A stretch of DNA of 64,000 nt from Acetobacter orleanensis (GTDB lineage Bacteria > Pseudomonadota > Alphaproteobacteria > Acetobacterales > Acetobacteraceae). Positions 27,168 through 39,200 of this stretch are shown here, one piece after another. Below the pieces are notes generated by a model. It was not told where the DNA came from. It saw only the letters and a program-made list of their open reading frames with translations, and searched no databases. The stretch spans positions 1 to 64,000 of the forward strand of contig NZ_LHZV01000065.1 of the NCBI RefSeq assembly GCF_001581005.1. Reading direction: 5' to 3'. The position numbers were made by a program, and so were the translations under genes. Within the stretch, counting starts at the first letter, position 1; every line of letters begins with the position of its first letter.

Positions 27168-27206
27168 ACTTTCCCAGAGTGCTGATCAACTCTGGGTATG
27201 GAAAGT
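27168..27206 (+). promoter_or_regulatory. Inverted repeat, lux-box-like, upstream of the AHL synthase
   Basis: Eight-base arms, CCCAGAGT (27173-27180) and ACTCTGGG (27189-27196), flank an eight-base centre. The symmetry continues outward (ACTTTCC at 27168-27174 with GGAAAGT at 27200-27206) after a short bulge. It lies about 70-100 bases before the luxI start, where a LuxR-type regulator could bind. No T run follows, so it is not an obvious terminator. Confidence 0.45.
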
Positions 27207-27272
27207 GTTTGTAAAGCAATCAGGCGTTATTGGAGATCAGATGGTATTTAAGTCGAGGAATGAGTTGATTGG

Positions 27273-27857
27273 ATGATTTACACATTTTTTTATAACGAGC
27301 GGGAAAATTTTTTTCCTATCTATGAGAAAATTCTTATATCTCGGAAGGTGTTTTTTGGAAACCATCAGGAATGGCTTCAGGCCCTTCGGGTGGACCCGCA
27401 GGAAGACCGTTACGACCGCGACTGGAATCCGTTTTATATCGTTTCGATAGAAGAGGCGACGGGTACTATCGCCTCGGTTCGTGTATTGCCAACCACTGGC
27501 CCGACTATGTTGCGGCAGGATTTTGCCCGTTATTTTCCGGGCTGTCCTGATATTATCAGTCCTGATGTCTGGGAGCTTTCCTGGTTCTGCACCACGGCGG
27601 ATACAGCGTCTCCGGTTGGCCGGAACTTGATGCTTGATGTCTTGAAAACTCTGTGTGACTACGCTCTTGCTAACGGGGTGAAGCAGGTTATTGGAACATA
27701 CCCCCAGTCCAGACTGCGCCTTTATAGGCGTCTGAAAATATCTCCCTCTGTTATTCGCTGTGGTGATATTAATGGGCATGAGTTCTGCGTTAGTGTTCTG
27801 GACATCAACCTGCTGACATTGCGGCACCTGACGGAACTCCGGCTCAGTCCTTTTTGA
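27273..27857 (+). CDS. Acyl-homoserine-lactone synthase, LuxI family
   Basis: A 194-residue enzyme expected to make an N-acyl homoserine lactone signal from acyl-carrier protein and S-adenosylmethionine. The invariant N-terminal residues are present at canonical places: Arg24, Phe28, Trp34, Asp45, Asp48 and Arg70. PTTGPTMLRQDF and VWELS (Glu101) follow. The arginine that normally follows the Glu-x-Ser motif is Trp104 here (WELSWFC). The C-terminal acyl-chain half looks complete. The ATG at 27273 is used; the ribosome site is weak. A frameshifted luxR lies 88 bases downstream on the same strand, giving the common I-R pair of acetic acid bacteria. Confidence 0.85.
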   Translation: MIYTFFYNERENFFPIYEKILISRKVFFGNHQEWLQALRVDPQEDRYDRDWNPFYIVSIEEATGTIASVRVLPTTGPTMLRQDFARYFPGCPDIISPDVWELSWFCTTADTASPVGRNLMLDVLKTLCDYALANGVKQVIGTYPQSRLRLYRRLKISPSVIRCGDINGHEFCVSVLDINLLTLRHLTELRLSPF

Positions 27858-27945
27858 AGATCCCTGCGTATTTGTAATGATCGAGCGATGATATACAGAC
27901 GTATGCTGCTTATCTGGCCAAGACTATAGGATTAGAAGCAGCGCC

Positions 27946-28703
27946 ATGACACGATTTAAACAGACGGCACCGACGTTCATACTGCCAAGAGTGTTGCAGG
28001 ATCTTGTCTGGGCCATTACACAAGCCCAGACGCTTGAACAGCTTTCGGCTGTCTTGCTCTCAATTCCAGAAAAATGCAATATGCTTCATGTTGTTTATTA
28101 TTTTTCTGGGTTAGGCGATAAATTGCTAAACCCGAGCAATTTTACCTGCACCAGCTATCCTGTAGAATGGCAAAAGCGTTACTATATGCAGGATTACATG
28201 CATGTGGACCCGGTCATGCAGCGGAGTCTGCAAAGCAGTCTGCCATTTGAGTGGCAACAGCTTGAAATTGAAAAAATACGCCGGGTTATAAAGTTTTAGC
28301 AGAAAGTTTGGATTTTGGCTTGGGTCAGGCTGCCCTGAGCGTTCCTTTGACAGGAGTGGACGGCTCGCGCGGGCTGTTTGTCATTACCAGTGCGGACCCG
28401 CATAAATTTGAAGGGCTGGCCCGTGTCAGCGCTGCACGGGATTATCAGATGTTGGCCAATTATGTGCATGAGGCCTATCTGCGGATCACGTCCTTTCGGT
28501 CTACTGGTGTGATAGACCTATCTGATGATGAAAAGTCCTGTCTGAAACTGGCGGCAGAAGGATTTCTGGGTAATGAAATTGCGCGAAAACTCAAGCTGTC
28601 AGAGTCGGTCGTGCGACTGTGTCTGCGCGTGGCCCGCCACAAGCTGGGAGCAGCCAGCACTGACATGGCAGTCCTCAACGCCATTCAGTTTGGTGTGCTT
28701 TAA
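27946..28703 (+). pseudogene. LuxR-family AHL-responsive regulator, interrupted by a one-base frameshift
   Basis: The first frame (27946-28299) encodes about 117 residues of the autoinducer-binding domain, with the YYMQDYMHVDPV and LPFEWQQ patterns. It then hits TAG at 28297. The remainder of the domain and the HTH are in the -1 frame from about 28296: FLAESLDFGLGQAALSVPL, then LSDDEKSCLKLAAEGFLGNEIARKL and a LuxR-type recognition helix. Adding one T to the TTTT run at 28294-28297 restores a single frame of about 252 residues. It is therefore a very recent mutation, a phase-variable tract or a sequencing error. If real, the HTH is not produced from the normal start. Confidence 0.85.
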
Positions 28704-28729
28704 ACATGCTGCAAGTGCCTTAGCACTGG

Positions 28730-30175
28730 TCAGACTGTTTTAAGGTTTTTGTAGCTTTCCAGCGCTATGGCCCGCGCCTGCTTCAGGTCTACAATCGGGT
28801 GAGGATAGGTTGTGCCGGGCACAAAACGCAAATGGCGGCTAAGAGCCGCATCTATTTTCCACGGAGTATGAATCAGCTTATCCGGTAGGGCCGTCAGTTC
28901 TGGCACCCATGTGCGGATATAAGCGCCTGAAGGATCAAATTTTTCCGATTGCCCAACGGGGTTAAAAATACGGAACCAAGGGGAGGCATCAATGCCGGTT
29001 CCCGCACACCACTGCCAGTTCATGGCGTTTAGTGCCGGATCCGCATCCACCAGCCGTTCATAAAACCAGCGCTCGCCTTTCCGCCAGTCTGTTAGCAGGT
29101 GTTTGGTCAGAAAAGAGGCGACGACCATTCGTACCCGGTTATGCATGGTGCCGGTAGCGAGGAGTTCCCGCATTCCCGCATCGACCAGCGGGTAGCCGGT
29201 GCGTCCTTCCTTCCATGCGGTAAAGGCCTCTGCATCATTCTGCCACGGCATCTGGTCGAATTCGGAGCGTAGATTGCGGGTCGGCATATCGGGTTGATAG
29301 AAAAGTTGCATCCACCCAAAATCCCGCCAGCACAGTTCGGACAGAAACTTTTCCGTATTTGCATGGTCGCCACTGCGGGCTTGCGCCTGCCGCGCAGCGT
29401 GCCAGACCTGCCGGGGGGAAATCAGTCCGGCGCGCAGATAAGGGGAGAGGCCAGATGTGCCTTCTTGGTCCGGTCGGTCCCGACTTGTTTCATACTGCTC
29501 CAGCGTGTCTTCCAGAAAATTATCCAGACTGGTGCGCGCATCCTCCTCACTGCACGGCCAGTATTTTTTCGCCTCTGTTGCGTCGTTCGGCAACGTGGGT
29601 TGCAGCAAGGCTGCCGGAGCCAGATTTTTTTTAAAAGGCTTCGGTATCGGGGCAAATTCAATGGTAGGCGGGGCAGGCAGGGGGCGTCCGGGGTCGCCCA
29701 GTTCCCGCGCGGCTCGCCACCATGCCGTAAAAATTCGGTAGGGCTGCCCGGCTCCGGTCCTTACGGCCCATGGTTCATGGAGTAAACGGGCGGATAGCGA
29801 GTGGACGGTAACACCGTGTTCCGTCAGCGCGGCTTTCAGGTCCGTATCAATTTTTGTTCCGGTTGGATCATAGCGTCTGTTCCAGAAAACGTCTGTTACC
29901 TGAAAGGATTTCACAAGGTCTAGTACAACGGGAAGCGTTTCTCCGTGCGGGGCAAGTAGGGGCCCACCGTAATTATGGAGCGCGGTGGTTAATGCCTGAG
30001 CAGCCTGCGCAAGCCACCAGCCAATCACCCCTCCGGGCATGCAGGCCTCGTCCTGCACAGTGGCACAGAGCACGGGTTGTCCAGTGGCGCAGGCGGCATG
30101 CAGGGCCGGATTATCAGTCAGGCGGAAATCGTCCCGAAACAGGACAAGCACAGGGCGTTGGGAGGAAGATGTCAT
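28730..30175 (-). CDS. phrB: Deoxyribodipyrimidine photolyase
   Basis: A 481-residue flavoprotein that splits UV-induced cyclobutane pyrimidine dimers using blue light. The N-terminal alpha/beta domain starts VLVLFRDDFRLTDNPAL, a photolyase hallmark. The FAD domain has GTSGLSPYLRAGLISPRQVW, LCWRDFGWMQLFY, GRTGYPLVDAGMREL, TGTMHNRVRMVVASFL and NWQWCAGTGIDASPWFRIFNP, with tryptophans at the electron-chain positions. The length and motifs fit class I CPD photolyases. It is convergent with luxR and divergent from msrB. Confidence 0.95.
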   Translation of the reverse strand: MTSSSQRPVLVLFRDDFRLTDNPALHAACATGQPVLCATVQDEACMPGGVIGWWLAQAAQALTTALHNYGGPLLAPHGETLPVVLDLVKSFQVTDVFWNRRYDPTGTKIDTDLKAALTEHGVTVHSLSARLLHEPWAVRTGAGQPYRIFTAWWRAARELGDPGRPLPAPPTIEFAPIPKPFKKNLAPAALLQPTLPNDATEAKKYWPCSEEDARTSLDNFLEDTLEQYETSRDRPDQEGTSGLSPYLRAGLISPRQVWHAARQAQARSGDHANTEKFLSELCWRDFGWMQLFYQPDMPTRNLRSEFDQMPWQNDAEAFTAWKEGRTGYPLVDAGMRELLATGTMHNRVRMVVASFLTKHLLTDWRKGERWFYERLVDADPALNAMNWQWCAGTGIDASPWFRIFNPVGQSEKFDPSGAYIRTWVPELTALPDKLIHTPWKIDAALSRHLRFVPGTTYPHPIVDLKQARAIALESYKNLKTV

Positions 30176-30363
30176 ATCGGCAGAGTGCCGTCCTTCTTCT
30201 GTTTAGGCAACGGTTGGCGCGGGTCGTGGGAGAAGGGCTCGCCTAATGCAACCGTTTGTCGTTCCTGCCGTTAAAATCCTCTTCGTGCAGCGTGTGGAAA
30301 AATCCGTTAGAATACGGCAGACCCTCTCCATAAATAGCCAGAAGAAAAAGGAGTACTCCGCGC

Positions 30364-30747
30364 ATGACCCAGTCCTGTTCCCCCACCGGATGTGGTCCGC
30401 TTACACCAGAGCAGGAACATATTCTTAAAGACCACGGTACGGAATATCCGGGGTCTAGCCCGCTGAATCATGAAAAACGTCCCGGCCTGTATCATTGTGC
30501 AGGGTGTGGCCAGACCTTGTTTGAGTCCGAGACCAAATATGAAAGTGGTAGCGGCTGGCCGTCTTTTTATGATGCCGTGCCCGGTGGTGTGGAAACCACG
30601 CAGGACACGCGTCACGGCATGGTGAGGACGGAAGTGCACTGCGCGTCCTGCAAAGGGCATCTGGGCCATGTCTTTCCAGACGGCCCGCTCCCCACAGGTC
30701 TCCGTTATTGCATGAATGGTCTGGCGCTTGATTTTCAGCCCTCTTGA
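30364..30747 (+). CDS. msrB: Peptide methionine-R-sulfoxide reductase
   Basis: A 127-residue enzyme reducing methionine-R-sulfoxide in proteins. Zinc cysteines pair as Cys45-Cys48 (CAGC) and Cys93-Cys96 (CASC). The catalytic cysteine is Cys116 in [22 protein letters not shown] and [11 protein letters not shown] are standard MsrB motifs. The start has an AAAAGGAG ribosome site about ten bases upstream. It precedes the DUF4112 gene by 19 bases, probably one transcript. A free-methionine counterpart (fRMsr) is also in this window. Confidence 0.95.
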   Translation: MTQSCSPTGCGPLTPEQEHILKDHGTEYPGSSPLNHEKRPGLYHCAGCGQTLFESETKYESGSGWPSFYDAVPGGVETTQDTRHGMVRTEVHCASCKGHLGHVFPDGPLPTGLRYCMNGLALDFQPS

Positions 30748-30766
30748 TTCCCGATCGGGCCATCCT

Positions 30767-31192
30767 ATGTCCAGACCTATGACATATGCTCATACTATGG
30801 CCGGAAACGGCTCACATCACGCCGGGCCGCATACTGCGGAGGATGTCGCGCAGCGCCTGCGCCGTATCCGACGTCTGGCTTGGATTTTGGATGCCGCTTT
30901 CCGTTTACCGGGCACGCGTTTCCACGTGGGGGTCGATGCTCTTGTCGGCCTGCTGCCGGTTGGTGGCAGCGTGGTGATGGGCTGCGTCTCCCTTTATATC
31001 GTGTGGGAAGCGTGGCGTTTGCGCGCGCCGACAGGCTTGCTTGTTCGCATGATGGCAAACGTGCTGCTGGAAACGGCCGTTGATACCATTCCTGTGGTGG
31101 GGGATCTGTTTGACGCCGCTTATAAGGCCAATCTGCGCAATGTCGCTCTTCTGGAGCAGTATTTCGGGCATACACCCGGCCACACGTCGTAA
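30767..31192 (+). CDS. DUF4112 family membrane protein
   Basis: A 141-residue protein. A polar, histidine-containing N-terminus is followed by RLAWILDAAFRLPGTRFHVGVDALVGLLPVGG, then a membrane segment, then ETAVDTIPVVGDLFDAAYKAN. These two Gly/Pro-rich repeats (GLLPVGG and IPVVGDLFD) define the DUF4112 family. Its function is unknown. The ATG at 30767 follows the msrB stop; the longer frame overlaps msrB and is unlikely. Confidence 0.85.
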   Translation: MSRPMTYAHTMAGNGSHHAGPHTAEDVAQRLRRIRRLAWILDAAFRLPGTRFHVGVDALVGLLPVGGSVVMGCVSLYIVWEAWRLRAPTGLLVRMMANVLLETAVDTIPVVGDLFDAAYKANLRNVALLEQYFGHTPGHTS

Positions 31193-31203
31193 AAACGGCG
31201 GAT

Positions 31204-31893
31204 TTAGTGCGGTTGGGCTCCTATACCCCGGGTAAATAGGGCCCAAGCCTGCTCAAAAAAACTATTGCGTGCCGTAGCACTCTCTAGCGCCGTCATACCC
31301 AACAGATGCTGTTCTATCGCCCAGCCGGTTAACATACCCGTCCAGAGGCGGGCCGTAATGCAGTCGGCATGCCCGGCTTCAATCTGCCCGGCGGTTTCTG
31401 CCGCCTTCAGTAAGCGTATAAAATTCGCGTAAAACGGCTCGTCAATGTTTTCAACCGCATAGTCAATCAAGTTCGGATAGCGGTATCCATCTGCAATCAG
31501 AATACGATACGTGCTGAGTGCATCCGGCTGCAACACAAAGTCGAGCATCAGACGGCTGACATGCTTCAGTTCCTGGAGTGGGTCCTTCAGGGGTGTTTCC
31601 GACATGCTGCGCAGCACGGAGGCACAAAGATTGGTAATCACGGCTTTGAACAGCGCTTCTTTGGAGGCATAGCGTCGGTAGAGAGTCTGTTTGCTGGCGG
31701 ACGCCTTACGGGCAATCTGGTCCACGGATGTCCCGGCGTAACCGTGTTCAACAAACAGGCTGGCGGCTACTTCCAGAAGGTGCTGGTCCAGTTGCTCCGT
31801 TCCGTAAGGCGTGGGCCGCCCGCACCGACGCTTCTTTCCCTCAAGGCAGGGATGCTCCATGTCCAGATGACTGGCAGCGTCAGATTTTGTCAT
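31204..31893 (-). CDS. TetR/AcrR-family transcriptional regulator
   Basis: A 229-residue regulator. After a polar lead, the HTH domain runs from about residue 35 (LLEVAASLFVEHGYAGTSVDQIARKASASKQTLYRRYASKEALF). That is the TetR pattern, with a recognition helix and a closing aromatic Tyr-x-x-x-x-Lys. The rest is a helical ligand domain of the AefR/TetR_C type. The ATG at 31893 is chosen; the frame reaches 31935 without added support. It faces the AI-2E-type permease gene across 280 bases and may control it, which is an inference from orientation. Confidence 0.9.
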   Translation of the reverse strand: MTKSDAASHLDMEHPCLEGKKRRCGRPTPYGTEQLDQHLLEVAASLFVEHGYAGTSVDQIARKASASKQTLYRRYASKEALFKAVITNLCASVLRSMSETPLKDPLQELKHVSRLMLDFVLQPDALSTYRILIADGYRYPNLIDYAVENIDEPFYANFIRLLKAAETAGQIEAGHADCITARLWTGMLTGWAIEQHLLGMTALESATARNSFFEQAWALFTRGIGAQPH

Positions 31894-32173
31894 AAAGCAA
31901 CGGGCCTCAGGGAGCAGACGGGAAAAGCGTATCATATTATTTCGGAAGAGTGCTTACTCGCGTGTTTGAGCGCGAAACACAAGGCAGTGACTGCCTATCA
32001 GCCATCTTTTTCTATCATGCCCGGATCTGCCATGCTGATAAAGCTTTTCCTCACTTTGTCAGGTATGTGTGACATTTCACTCTCTCGCGTAGCGGCATAA
32101 AGCGGCGCAGGATCACGCAAGGCTGCCTCGGCATCTGGTAAGAGGGGCCGGGCAGCAGGAGAAGCACAACACC

Positions 32174-33361
32174 ATGGCGCCGCCCCTTTCAGAAACACAG
32201 GATATATCAGGCAGTCCTGCCGCTCCCGCTGCGCCACCCACAGGCCCGCACCCTGCTCCGCCTGTGGGTGAGCGGCCCTCTGCGTCTGAAATCCCTGCTC
32301 TTGCTGCAATACAGACACTGGAGCACACGCTGGCGCGGTTTTACCGGCTTGTTGTGGTGGTTGTTGTGTTGGCCGTGCTTGGACTTATTATCAGCACGGG
32401 CGGTCCGGTGTTGATGGTTGTCTGTGCGTCCGCACTGGTAGCGGTGGTGCTGCATGGTGCGGCCCGTTGGATTACGCACCTCTTGCGTTTGCCAGAATGG
32501 CTGTCCGTACTCCTTTTGGTACTGGCTTTGATCGTGGCGGCCTCCGTGCTTGTTAAGGTCTTCGGGCCGGAAATTATGGTGCAGGCCGGGCATTTGCGCA
32601 CGGCGTTGGTCTCACAGATCAGCACTTTGCATGACCGCCTGAATGGGGGCGCTTTTGGCCGTTTGATTTTGGACCATGTGCCTCAGTCTCTGGGTGGAAA
32701 CCAGAGCGGGGCCGGTGGCCGCACGCAAGGGGTGGATTTTGCGGGGTCCATGACCAATGTGCTGACGTCCACTTTCGGCTCCGTCGGCACTATGATCGTC
32801 ATTGTCATTGCCGGGATCTATTTTGCGCTTTCTCCACGGCTGTATGCCAACGGGATATTGAGGCTAACCCCAGAGAGGCACCGCTCATTGGTCCGCTCTC
32901 TCCTGCAAACCATTGCGCACACCCTTTCCGCATGGGTCGCCGGGCAAATGCTGGATATGACGGTGGTTGGCGTGCTGACATGGCTCGGCCTGTGGACCAT
33001 CGGCATGCCTTTGGCTTTGCCTCTTGGGCTGGTAGCGGGCACAGCCAACTTCATTCCGTATTTAGGGGCATTTGTGGGCGCTATCCCTGCTTTGTTGATA
33101 GGCCTCTCCGTCGGCACACAGGAAGCGTTAATGGTGCTGGGCCTTTATACGGTCATTCAGGCGTTTGAAGGGTATATTATGTCTCCCTTTATCCAGAAGC
33201 GTGCTGTTAGTATGCCGCCAGCACTCACCATTCTCTCCCAGACCATTTTTGGTGCCTTTCTTGGCCTGTGGGGTTTTATTTTTGCCTCGCCCATTACGGC
33301 AGTTCTGCTAGCCGTCGCAACGCGCCTGTCCTCTCCGCTCAAAGAAAAAGATATGCTGTAA
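32174..33361 (+). CDS. AI-2E family transporter (PerM/YdiK-like)
   Basis: A 395-residue membrane protein with a 55-residue Pro/Ala-rich start, two helices (about 57-75 and 80-95), a third (about 108-130), a soluble stretch, and then further helices. GLPLGLVAGTANFIPYLGAFVGAIPALLIGL is the family's typical re-entrant Gly/Pro-rich motif, and SPFIQKRAVSMPPALTILSQTIFGAFLGLWG closes it. Members include TqsA, named for AI-2 export, but most are of unknown or ion-related function. An AGGAGA site precedes the ATG. The following DMT gene starts 73 bases after its stop. Confidence 0.9.
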   Translation: MAPPLSETQDISGSPAAPAAPPTGPHPAPPVGERPSASEIPALAAIQTLEHTLARFYRLVVVVVVLAVLGLIISTGGPVLMVVCASALVAVVLHGAARWITHLLRLPEWLSVLLLVLALIVAASVLVKVFGPEIMVQAGHLRTALVSQISTLHDRLNGGAFGRLILDHVPQSLGGNQSGAGGRTQGVDFAGSMTNVLTSTFGSVGTMIVIVIAGIYFALSPRLYANGILRLTPERHRSLVRSLLQTIAHTLSAWVAGQMLDMTVVGVLTWLGLWTIGMPLALPLGLVAGTANFIPYLGAFVGAIPALLIGLSVGTQEALMVLGLYTVIQAFEGYIMSPFIQKRAVSMPPALTILSQTIFGAFLGLWGFIFASPITAVLLAVATRLSSPLKEKDML

Positions 33362-33433
33362 ATCGCCCCTTTCTCCGCCTGCGTGCATGCTGCATAGGGA
33401 ACGCGGACGACCGTGCAAAAGGGATAAACCGGC

Positions 33434-36153
<2,720 letters not shown>

Positions 36154-36223
36154 CCTGCTATTCTGGTAAAAAATAAAAAAATTAGTGTCTGAAGTGTGAG
36201 TATTTTGAATACGCTTCAGAGTG

Positions 36224-36257
36224 AAAAAGCGCCACTCCCGTAAGAGTGGCGCTTTTT
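36224..36257. terminator. Bidirectional terminator between asdA and the Hint protein gene
   Basis: Perfect 14-base arms (36224-36237 and 36244-36257) around a six-base loop, with A and T runs at the ends, between two convergent genes. Confidence 0.9.
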
Positions 36258-36264
36258 TAGTGGC

Positions 36265-39200
36265 TTAAGCGGAGAGTGCCATTGCCTGAGCTGTCAGTTC
36301 AGGCTCAACGCGATAAGCTTCAGCTGCATGTACTGTAATGATCAGCATACCCATTTTACTCTGTGTCTGTGCAGACAGCGGCAGCAAGGCATTGCCGTCG
36401 GTCCAGACAGGAGCGTTCTGACTGTTGCTTTCATACCAGCCATCCTGCGCGGCAGTTAGATGAGTCGTGATCCGACGCTGAACCGTGCTGCCAATGAAGC
36501 GGATTGTGCTGACAGATACGCCCAGAGCGCGGCGATCATCCACAAACGGTCCAATCACGTCGCTAGGACGGCTGGTGCGTGACACGATCCTGACAGCGTC
36601 TACGCCAGCCGGAAGCATGAAGCTATAAGCCCCATTGTCGTAACGGATCGGCCGAATGACAGCACCATTGCTCATGATGAGGTGTAGGTTTGCTTCCCGC
36701 GTCATTACTGGAACGCTGGTAGGCATCTGGCATCCTTCGACAACGCTTTCACGAGCTTCCAGAGCGTGGAACAAGGGTTCAACCACATTACGGGCCACGC
36801 ATAGCGGCGCTGCGGCATCTTCTTCCCAGTTGCGTGTGCCGATAGCACGCAGTGCTGCAACAGCGCCTTCCTGACGGAAGGAGGAACGGTTCCCCGTATC
36901 AAGATAGCTTTCAGTCAGCATGCCATCCGCAGTGATGACGGAATGCTCTTCTGTTTCTACGTGGTAATAATCGTAAGACGTAATGCTTGTATCGTAGAAA
37001 ATGGATCGACCATTGACCAGCATACGCACAGGAACAAAGCGTTCTTCAAAGAAGAGGCAATGTTCAGGCGTAATCAGCATATCTTTGTAAGGAACGCCGT
37101 CTGAAATGGCATTTTTGAGCACTCGTACAGGATAACCGGCCTCGTCTACCGGAACGCTAGAGCGTGCGGTAGTGTGTGCTTTGGCGACCCAGACGACGGA
37201 TCTGGTGACTTCGCGATTATTCTTCCAGTCAAATACTGAAATCTGTGTGCCTAGAGAGATATTTTCAATCGCGACATCGCCGTTGGGTGTACGGATCATG
37301 CTGCCGGACAGGAAGCAGGCTGTAAAATTACCATCTTCAATCAGCCAACCATGGTTGGATGGGTCTTCCACAATCTTGGTTGTGGAGGGCACGTATCCTG
37401 CCGCTGGCGTAATGCTGCCGTAGGTTACTGTCTGGCCGTTCGTAAGTTTGACGGTGAGCGTATAGGAGGTATCGTCTGAGTTTGGCGTGTAAACCGCAGA
37501 AACAGGTTTTGCAGTCAGGTTTGCAATGCCGAATATGGTGTTTTGAGAAACACCGTTCAGCACAACATTGCCCGCATTTGCTTTATCGCCAGAATCATTA
37601 ATATAGACGGTGTTCACCGTTGTGGGGTCAACGTTAATGGTGACGGCGCTTGAGTAGCTGATCCCGGGCTGAGCAAACAGCGTGCTGTTCTTTGCCATAT
37701 TGATCGTGCCGCCCTGTACCCAGACAGGCTTATCCACGGTTCCAAGTGAGGCGTTGATCAGATTCAAAGTGCCACCGTTGTTCAGGGCACCGTTATCCAG
37801 GGTTACATTCCCCTGATTGTTCATGATGGTAATCGTGCCACTCTCACGATTCATCGTGACGCCACCCAGTTCAACATTGGATGGAGTGTCAATAATGATG
37901 CTGCCGCTATTTTCAAAACCAGCGGTGGCAAACACGTTGCCGACGTAGCCGGAGCCCGCCTGTGCGGTAATTTTCAGAACACCGCTTTGCCAAATGCTCA
38001 GGCTGCGGATCTGGTTATAATCGGCGACATTATCAACAACAATGCTCGGTGCAGCTGTGCTGTCCATGACACCGATATTGACGTCCGCATTCTGCTGGGA
38101 TTGCGGGATGGGGTTGTCAGTCCAGTAATCCGTATTGGACGTGTCAACAACGTGCCCATTGCTATCAAGAAGTGTCCAGTTTTTGAAATCGTTCCAGTCG
38201 CTGGAGTTCGCACCCGTCCACTGCCAGCTCATATCGTGTTGATGGAAGCTTTCAGGTGTACTGATATACTGGGATGTATCACCGCCAGCATTGGTTGCGT
38301 TTGTTGCAACCGCTGTCATCTGCTGATGGAGAGAGTTGTCGGTGTAATGACCGCCTGTTCCACCAATAGATGAGGTGTCTTCAATATCCCAGCCAGATGT
38401 AGCGCTATCCTGAACAATGGTAAGCTTCGCGGGAGGCGTATAGCCTTCTGCCATATGGAGAGCATTATATGTCAGATTACTGCCATTAGCCATCGTGATT
38501 TGAAGGGTATAAGACCCATCTTGATTGGCTGTATATGTAGCAGACGTTGGGGCCGTGTTTAGTCCAGCAATACCAAAACGAGTGTTTTCTGAAACACCAT
38601 TGATAACGGCTGTCTGATTATTTGTGCCGTCGATCCCTGTGTTCAGGAAGCCATTATCCTGCATGTAAATTGTATTAACTGTTGCAGGATCAACGTTGAG
38701 AGTGGCTCCGTAACCGGAGTTCAGGAAAATACTACTATTGTTTTGGAGGTTGACCGTCCCACTGACCCAGACTGGCTGGCCTGCATTGCCAAGAGATGCG
38801 TTAATCAGATTAACAGTGCCACTGCTGTTCAGGTTACCATCATCAAAAATCACATTTCCATGATTGTTCATGATCGTGATTGTGCCGTTGTCACGATTCA
38901 TAGTGACACCGCCAAAATCTACACGAGACGGCGTATCCACAATAATTGTGCCATCGTTTTCAAAACCTGCAACGGCAAAAACATTGCCGTGGGTTCCGTT
39001 GGATCCCTGAGCGGTAATTTTGAGTGTACCGCTTTGCCAGACGCTCAGGCTACGGAACTGGTTATAAATAGGCGCATTGGCAACAATCGTAACGGGTGAT
39101 GTCGAATTCCCGCTGGCCCCTACGTTAACGTCAGCATTCTGCTGTGACTGCGGAATTGCCGGTGACCCAGTTGTCGATGTGTCTACAACATGACCGGCAC

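Noticed and set aside
27237-27827. Long reverse-strand open frame over luxI
   Set aside because: It is the shadow of the AHL synthase; its translation has no coherent domain.
28291-28299. Programmed -1 frameshift in luxR
   Set aside because: AAGTTTTAG is not a canonical slippery heptamer and no downstream stem-loop was seen; a T deletion or sequencing error is simpler.
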